Assembly (NCBI GenBank): GCA_023213395.1
Contig: CM041465.1
Coordinates: forward strand, 55,001,741 to 55,065,740
DNA: 64,000 bases
Reading direction: 5' to 3'
Source: Cycas panzhihuaensis
Taxonomy: Eukaryota; Cycadophyta
Numbering within the stretch: position 1 is the stretch's first letter; each line of letters starts with the position of its first letter. The notes below the pieces were generated by a model that worked only from the letters and a program-made list of their open reading frames with translations, ran no database searches and had not been told where the DNA came from. A program made the translations under genes and the position numbers. Shown here piece by piece: positions 57,546 to 64,000 of the stretch.

Positions 57546-60114
57546 TGAAACGCTGGCTATGGGGCAGTGTCCAATGTCTAGCAAAAGGATATAAGAGTAT
57601 GCTATGCTAATTAAGCTAGGCAGCGAGGACCTCACCTCGTAGGACGTCCATGCGCCGGAGCGTGGATTCAGGACTGCAAGGTGCCTGGTTGCTTCCAGGT
57701 AGTCGTGCAAAGCAAGGCCTTCCTACCCTTCAGATGGCCGGGAAGGAGAGAGAATGCCTTGCGCGTTGCATCTTCTCAAGGTAATGAGAAAGCAATGAAT
57801 GGAAGGGTATTTAACTAATGTGCGGGTAAATGCAAGAAAGGGCACAATGAGGGCAACTCGAATGCGATGCGAGCAAGCTAACTACGCTATGCTACGCTAG
57901 TTAAAGCAAGAAATAATGTAAAAATGAATGCACTTTTCTTTTTTCCTTTATATTCTTTTACAATTTCCTAACTACTCAGGCAAATGCATGAAAGACAGCA
58001 ATGTAAAAGGGGATACGCAGGAAACAAGGGGAATACCTAGATCGGGCACCTGAATGGAGTGCAGCTCGTCTCTCTAAGTCCGCTTCTTTCTACTCCGTTC
58101 ATCATGTATGCGCGTCGATCGCCAGAGTTGCCGGCGATAGAAGAGGGGTTTACTTACCTCCCCTTAAGCATGCAAAAGCAAATAAATGGAAAGAAACAAA
58201 AAGCTTAAAACCAAAAAGGAAATGCACCACGCGGGGAACTAACCTGCAATGGGTTCATCCCACGTGTTGCTTCACCAATGTGCGGTCCTGCAAACGGGTG
58301 AGAAGAACACCTTCCTCTTGGAAGAGAGGCCACGGAATATACCAAAGTATATATATATACTAAAATCAAATGGAACTAAGGTCTATGCTAGGCATCGAAA
58401 TACAACCAAATGAAATAGCAACATGCAAGAAATACTCTCACCACCATACACCATGAAGACACTCGAAAGGGAAAGGAGTATAGCCTCGGGATGACTAACT
58501 CACCCACGGGAGACCTCCACGGAACTCGGGAAAGAGAAACTAATTGGCAACTAAGCAGAGAGGCAACAAATCGTAACAAGGAAAAGAATAACAAAAAAAA
58601 CGGAGGCTTACGTAGGGCCCAACACCAACAGGTGAGACTTTTGGCAATGACATAGTGGTAGGTTACCTATTCTAACCTGAACACCCCAACCAAATTCCCT
58701 AAACTCCCTCAGCCCGTTCTCTAAGAAAGCGCTGATGGCAAAGGGAAAGAGGACAAGGGACAAAACCCTTAGGGAGAAGGACAGCAATAGGGGACAGAAC
58801 CCTGCCTACCTCCCTCAAATCCTCGTATGTTACTCCTTTGCACTGGCTCACCAAGGAAGGGGTAAAAGAGATGGTTTAAGGAAAACAGAGAGGCCTCAAA
58901 GAAACAACGAGAGGGTATTACTAATCTAGTGCAACACTATGAGGAAAACTAGCTAACTAGGATCTCATTCAGTAATAGACAAAAGAAATAGGAACGAAAT
59001 GAATTGCAAGTAGAAACAAGAAGTACCTTATAGGAAGAAGATCAAGCATGAACTTTACTTCTAGGAAACAACAGCAATAACCAATGTATGAGGACTGATC
59101 ATGAGAGGTTCTTGCAAGAGTGAAAATGAGGAAAACTCCTTGCAAACTTAGAGCCTTAGAAGTTGGCTCTTTGGGAAGCTTTTAGGTGAAAATATCTTTT
59201 GGAACCTTGAGCACCTGCAAAGAGGGATGAGGCTTCTTTGTGGAGAGTCAGAGGGGTAGTAATGGCCCTGCAAGTCCAGTTGGTAGCAATCCTTTTCTCC
59301 TTTGTCCAGTTGTTGTGCCTGTGGATTATCTTTCACTGTGTGTTTCCTTGTTGAAAAGTCAGAAAATTGGCCAAAAAGATTTGAAAAAATGGCTAAAAGA
59401 TCTCAAAACTGGGGCGCAAAATCCCCTTTATCCCCCTATTTATAGCAGGTGAATATTGGGGATGTCAGGGCAACTCGAATCAATCAATGCCATGCGGCAA
59501 TTCTATAAAAAAATGGAAACTGTCGCGTGGTTCTCTTTTTTTTAAATTTCAAATAGTCATACCATGAATTATGCATCACAAAGAAAGACTAGTGATCGCT
59601 AAGTTTATAGCGATATCAGGCTGGACAAAAAAAAAAAAGAGAAAAAGGAGCAGAAACATTAGGTTTTGGAGTAAAAACCAAGGCTAAACATAAGTTAGAG
59701 CAGCTGAGGGAATGCCCAGGTAATGGGCAGGTACCCAAAACAATGCAAAGAGTCCTAACTAAGGATTAAATCAAGCTCAGGAAGGACTGCAACGTAAGCA
59801 ACATGTTGTAACGGGAGCAAACAGGACTGACGAAAATATTCCGGGAGACCGTGGAGACAACGTGGGTGGCTATGCGCCATATGGGGTGTAGCGTTCACTG
59901 AGGAATGCCCCCGCTATGAGTCGTCATAGGCTGATGGTGTGCCATAAGCACATGCATTATGAGCAAGTAGAAAAGCAATGCGTGTAGGTAGGCATATGTC
60001 AAGCAACCCACTCTAAATAACCTTAATCAAGTATGGGCATGAAAAGGTAAGAAAGTATACTTGAATAAGCCTGCGTCGATGCATCTCGAGTCCATTCCCA
60101 GTAGCTGAGAAACA
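57546..60114 (-). repeat. Element E 3' LTR
   Basis: 2,569 bp from tgaaacgctgg to gctgagaaaca. On the minus strand it has donor-like GTAAGT (acttac near 58150) and acceptor-like TTTGCAG near 58290. The terminal palindrome is TTCTCAG-cta-CTGGGAA, with one mismatch. Confidence 0.9.
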
Positions 60115-60126
60115 CTGCCCCCTTGG
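60115..60126 (-). other. Polypurine tract of element E
   Basis: CCAAGGGGGCAG on the minus strand next to the LTR. Confidence 0.85.
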
Positions 60127-60196
60127 AAGCAGAGCCTCACTGCTCGGAAGCGTAACGTGATGGCGAATGATGACAATCAAAGATATGAGTAGCACA

Positions 60197-60248
<52 letters not shown>

Positions 60249-60506
60249 TAATAAAGAGCAGCATGTGGGCCAAGGGCATAGGCGAGTGTTATGGCGGAAC
60301 ACATGGACAAGGGAGACAGAGACGAGGACAACGTAGGGGCTGCCTACGCGTCATCTAAACATCGACCTGTAAATGAAATAAGCAAGTAAAAGGGGATGCC
60401 CCCATCACCAAAGTGCAACGTGAAGTAGGAGGGCATCCAGTAAATAGAGCAAGCAAATCTAACTAACAGCAACCAGAGACTTGGGCACGGGCTGGCCAGG
60501 TAAGTC
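60127..60506 (-). other. Element E 3' noncoding region with (TA)n
   Basis: No gene. It contains a 46-bp TA run at 60201-60246. The same spot in A and B has only about 15 bp. Confidence 0.85.
60201..60246. repeat. (TA)23 microsatellite
   Basis: An uninterrupted TA run, expanded relative to the corresponding short runs near 13509 and 33212. Confidence 0.95.
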
Positions 60507-60929
60507 TCAGGGGCGGTTGTCTAGAAGAGGGAGGCGACGCTCAAGGATGAGGTGGACGAGGCTGTCAGCCTCAGCATTGAGGTGCCTAAGGATATGCTGA
60601 ATATTCACTGACGAGAAACAAGCTAGAAGAAACCTGGCAGCAGATGCGAGGGTTCTCAGGTGAGGGCATCACACCTGGTAGACCTGGGTGAGATGGGACA
60701 CCACGACCTGAGAATCGTAAAACAACACAATGGACCCACGATGGAAATGGAGAGCATTGGTAAGGGCTTCAATAATGGTCATGTACTCAGCTTCGTTATT
60801 AGTTGCCTTGGGAAGAAAGACCCCAGAATGCAAGAAATCATGTTCGGAGGGGCTGCGAAGAATCCATGCAGCGGCGGAAGGTCCAGGATTACTGTGACTT
60901 CCACCATCGGTAAAAACGAGAAGGGACAT
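60507..60929 (-). pseudogene. Archaeal-type RNase H of element E, one stop
   Basis: About 140 codons. All four catalytic acids can be placed: TDGGSHSNPGPSAAAW (Asp), NNEAEY (Glu), YDSQVVVSHL (Asp) and LNAEADSL (Asp). A TGA after QVYQV near residue 86 interrupts an otherwise open frame. RNase H of this type removes RNA from RNA-DNA hybrids. Tat-lineage elements carry it in addition to the RT-linked RNase H. It stands alone with its own Met start and ends 380 bp before the polypurine tract. Only one stop makes this the best copy in the window. Confidence 0.87.
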
Positions 60930-61455
60930 GCCTACATACTAAGCTCTGGTAGCAAATAAATAGCAATGAAAGTAAAAGAAAGACTCAGATGGCAAGCAAG
61001 AAGGTGGCCGAGAAGGGTAGGAGGACTTAGCAATGAGGTTACCCGAGAACGAAAGCAAGCAATCTGGCCATTGGCTAAGAGTGGGTGGAGAAAAGATGCC
61101 CTGGAGTGCTAAAGGTTGCTTTTAGAAGCAAAACATGCCCCCAGATGGGGGAGCATTCCCTTTGAAGACCCCAGGAGTGAGAAAGGGCTACGAAAACGAG
61201 TCCAAGGCGATGAAATGAGCCAAATGAGTATAAACTCAGGCATGCACAGGAGTAGCATATAAAACGATACAGAAGGGCCCTGGCAAAAGTGCGATAATGA
61301 GGCGCCATAAATGCCCTTGCAAGGGAGGGCAAAAAGGGCATCAATAGAGCACAATAGGTGACAGGGCCAAAAGGCAAAGGCTACCAGGGAAATGGGATGG
61401 TTCCAATGACTGTCGCAAGGTCAGAAATGGAAGAAATGCCTGTTGGGGCCCCCGC
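60930..61455. other. Region between RNase H and antisense promoter in E
   Basis: Colinear with 39213-39782 of G. Short open frames exist on the minus strand (61075-61377, 61109-61354) without known motifs. On the plus strand it is the upstream region of the conserved TATA box. The gggccccc word lies just before it. Confidence 0.5.
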
Positions 61456-61465
61456 CTATATAAGG
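61456..61465 (+). promoter_or_regulatory. TATA box of antisense gene in element E
   Basis: CTATATAAGG preceded by tggggcccccgc and followed by attcattttcacc about 20 bp on. G has the same arrangement at 39783. Confidence 0.7.
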
Positions 61466-61623
61466 AAAACGAAAGAAAATCATATTCATTTTCACCAGCT
61501 CTCGTATGAAACTAGAGCCATTCCCTTATGATACAGAGCGGTACCTGACTTCGGAGGCATGCAGGAGACGATTCGACCATTAGATCTGCGCATAGCGACA
61601 ACCGTTACGATCAGCAAGACAAG

Positions 61624-61647
61624 ATGGCGACGGTCAGGCCAGACCTA
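61624..61647 (+). CDS. Predicted first exon of antisense gene in E
   Basis: ATG to CTA codes MATVRPDL, followed at once by GTGAGT (61648-61653), a strong plant splice-donor sequence. G has MVVVRLNL at the same distance from its TATA box. The intron would be cut by F at 61912, so the remaining exons are not in the window. The longer open reading into the intron (to 62013) crosses the insertion border and is not believed. Confidence 0.45.
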
Positions 61648-61880
61648 GTGAGTGGATCTCGCAAAACCCTCCCCATTTTAAAGTTCAAAATTTATTACTT
61701 TTTAGTTAATTTTATGTATTTTTTATGCCCCTTATGGGTAATTGGATGCCTCTTGGAGTCTGAATTAGACCCAGAAAGAGGCAGGGACCTGGGCATTAGG
61801 GAGCCCTGGTCCCAGTGGGCCCCACGGGGGTCCACCACAAAAATTTTAGGATTTTTTGGGCCGAAACCCCCCTTTACTGC

Positions 61881-61910
61881 GGCCAAGATCGCAGCACCGC
61901 GATCTTGGCC
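61881..61910. repeat. Perfect 12-bp inverted repeat beside F insertion
   Basis: GGCCAAGATCGC-agcacc-GCGATCTTGGCC, ending two bases before the first base of F. Confidence 0.95.
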
Positions 61911-61912
61911 AC

Positions 61913-64000
61913 TGTTTCCCAGCTACTGGGAATGGACTCGAGACGCATCGACGCATGTTTGTTCAGGTATATTTTCTTACTTCTCTTGCCCTTGCTTGAT
62001 TAAGGTTATTTAGAGTAGGTTGCTTGACATATGCCTGCCTGCACGCATTGCTTTTCTACTTGCTCATAATGCATGTGCCTACGGCGCACCTTCAGCCTAT
62101 GACGACTCACAGCGGGGGCATTCCTCAGCGAATGCTACACCCCATATGGCGCACAGCCACCCACGTTGACTCCACGGTCCTCCGGGATGTTTCCGTCAGC
62201 TTCATTCGCTCCCGTTACAACATGTTGCTTATGTTGCAGTCCTTTCTAAGTCTGATTTAATACTTAGTTAGGACTCTTTGCATTATTCTGGGTACTTGCC
62301 CACTGCCTGGGCATTCCCCCAGCTGCTCTGACTCATGTTTAGCCTTTGTTTTTGCCTCAAAACTGGATGTTTATGCTTATTTTTCTCTTTTTTTGATGTC
62401 AGGCGGATACCGCAGTAAACTTAGCGGTACCGCAAAATTTACCGCGGTACGACTGTTTGAAATTTAAAAAAAGAGAACCATGTGACAGTTTCCGCTTTTT
62501 TCGCGAAACTACCGCGTGGCATCATTCGATTGGAGACACCCTGGCATCCCCAACGTTCACCTGCTGTGAACAGGGGATAAAGGGGATTTTCCTCCCCATT
62601 TTTCAGGTCTTTGGCTCATTTTTCAAACTTCCAAGAAGAATTTCAAAAAACTTTACACAGGAAAAACACACAGAAATAGAAAACTTCATACACATCAACT
62701 GGAGAAGGTGAAGTGGGCTGCCATCAGCTGGATTTTGCAGGGCCATTGTTGCCCCCTACTGCTCTCCACAGCCAGCTCCATTCTTCCTGCAAGTGCTCAA
62801 GGATTCAAGGGTCTTCTTCATCTAAAAAGCTGTTTCAAGGGTCAACTCCAAAGCTCCAAACTTGCAAGGAGCTTCCTTCATCCATACCCTTGCAAGAACT
62901 ACTTATAACCAGCCTCTGTTTGTCATCTATTACTGCTGTTCTAAGTGGCAAAGTACATGCTTAATCCCCTATACAAGGTACTTCTTGGTTTTTACTTGCA
63001 ACTTCTTATTTTTTTCCTTGCAACTCTCTTTTTTTTTTACTTGCAAGTAGTTCATTTATCTACTTTTCTGTTTTTATTTTCTTTTGCTCCTAAATGAATG
63101 TGATACTAGTTAGCCACAGCTGTCCCATAGTGCTGTTCTAGACTAGAGGTACTTTCCCAGTGTTCCCTTGGAACCCCTCCATTTTCTCTAAGCTCTCTTT
63201 CGCTCTTTCTTTAATTAGTTGGTGTAAGGGTGTATACACGAGAATTCGAGGGAGGTAGGCGGGGTTCCGTCCCCTATTGCTGTCCTTCTCCCCAAGGGTT
63301 TCGTCCCTTGTCCTCTTCCCCTTGCCATCCATGCTTTCCTAAGGAATGGGCTAAGGAAGTTTAGGGGATTTAGTCAGGGCATTCTGACCGGCCTAAGATA
63401 CCCATCCCCATCTCATCGCCAACTAGTGTTTCCTTCCCGAACTCCGTGGAGTCCTCCCATGGGTGAGTTAGCCATCCTGAGGCTATACTCAGTTCCATTT
63501 CGTATGTTTTATGGTACATGGTGGCGTGAGTGTTTCACATACGCTTTTATTTCGTTTTGCTACATTCTGATGCTCAGTCTAGTTCTTAGTTTCAGTTGAT
63601 TTTAATCTATATACATATACATATATTTCTTGGTAGATCTTGTGGCCTCTCTTCTGAGAGGAAGGTGTCTTTCTTACTTGCTTGTAGGATCGCGCGTGGC
63701 TGAGTGATACGTGGGACGAGCCGCTGCCGCTAGCTCCCGCACCTGCATTTCTCTTTCCTTAGTTTCAAGCTTCTTTTCCGTTTCTTTCCGTTTTATCTAG
63801 TTTTTGCATGCTCAAGGGGAGGTAAGTGAACTCCTCTTCCATCGCATCCGGCGACCACCGCTGATCGGCCTTGCATGCATGGAGAACGGAGAAAGAAGGA
63901 GCGGGACTTAGAGAGACAAGCCATACCTCCACTCGAACGCCAGATCCAGGTATTCCCCTCGCTTCCCGTGTGTTTCCTTTTATGCTATTTCCCTTTCATG
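61913..64000 (+). mobile_element. Element F: gypsy 5' (or solo) LTR, cut by window end
   Basis: Starts TGTTTCCCAGCTACTGGGAA and follows the LTR family for 2,088 bp to the window end. About 400 bp of LTR should remain. It has a GCGGTACCGC palindrome at 62424-62433, TATA-like ggggataaagg near 62574, TTGTAG|GATC acceptor-like site ending 63688 and GTAAGT at 63822-63827. It is close to the right LTR of C. Whether an internal region follows cannot be seen. Confidence 0.88.
62403..62450 (+). promoter_or_regulatory. Palindrome-rich U3 block in F LTR
   Basis: Successive half-palindromes: gcggataccgc, GCGGTACCGC (perfect, 62424-62433) and ACCGCGGT (perfect, 62441-62448), with aaactta and aaattta between. 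Related but more degraded words occur upstream of the TATA-like box in A, B, C and E, and in the antisense intron of G (40270-40315). Confidence 0.6.

Larger units (their letters stand above)
57546..61912 (-). mobile_element. Element E: Ty3/gypsy (Tat-like), 3' part
   Basis: Minus-strand 3' LTR (57546-60114), polypurine tract, 3' noncoding region, archaeal-type RNase H and the promoter and first exon of the antisense gene, cut at 61912 by F. Gag and pol lie beyond the window. The LTR is close to the right LTR of C, including the start TGAAACGC on this strand. Confidence 0.85.

Noticed and set aside
60013-60331. Tyr-Ile repeat frames around the TA run
   Set aside because: They are translations of the (TA)n microsatellite in element E noncoding sequence and LTR.
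61624-62013. 129-codon plus-strand frame as one protein
   Set aside because: It runs through a strong GTGAGT site and across the border into the inserted LTR F, so only its first eight codons are supported as an exon.
1-64000. Host genes, tRNA, rRNA or organelle DNA insertions
   Set aside because: I read both strands for familiar motifs and found none outside the retrotransposon parts; a database search could still reveal short ones.

Overview
This is plant nuclear DNA built almost entirely from nested LTR retrotransposons. I see no intact host gene, rRNA, tRNA or CRISPR array. The kingdom call rests on Ty3/gypsy elements of Tat/Ogre type (about 2.5-kb LTRs, TGGCGACC-type primer sites, an extra RNase H beside the 3' LTR, an antisense extra gene) and on Ty1/copia elements with an initiator-Met primer site. 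The species cannot be named from the window.

Layout. 1-222 is a fold-back repeat with TA/TC microsatellites and 223-1433 is AT-rich DNA without a gene. Element C (gypsy, minus strand, about 1434-36606) carries decayed gag, protease, RT-RNase H and integrase at 17.6-24.0 kb. Its left LTR was split by element A (3512-16140, plus, TSD GAAGG) and its right LTR by element B (26011-35798, plus, TSD GCAGC). A itself holds a reverse solo LTR (6229-8720). A and B keep gag and protease but lack RT and integrase. They carry an arginine/serine-rich tail and an array of hairpin-forming 84-bp repeats instead.

To the right lie a truncated minus-strand copia D (36607-38510) and an old minus-strand gypsy G (38511-44625). 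G keeps integrase, an archaeal-type RNase H and, on the opposite strand, a decayed TATA-driven and probably spliced gene with a plant-mobile-domain-like protein. Copia I (plus, 44626 to at least 57545) sits in G. A full-length copia H (46894-54530) sits in I's leader, and gypsy E (minus, from 57546) in I's RT region. E shows the same RNase H and antisense promoter as G and is cut by gypsy LTR F (61913 to the window end).

How the parts relate. The gypsy copies look like one lineage in several states: a long form with an antisense gene and second RNase H (G, E), a form with RT and integrase but without those extras (C), and non-autonomous gag-protease forms (A, B) that would need RT and integrase in trans. 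None looks active: C has changes at protease and integrase catalytic positions, and the copia copies carry many stops, mostly TAG. Some small indels in A and B may be sequencing or assembly errors, so individual frameshifts in those copies deserve caution.
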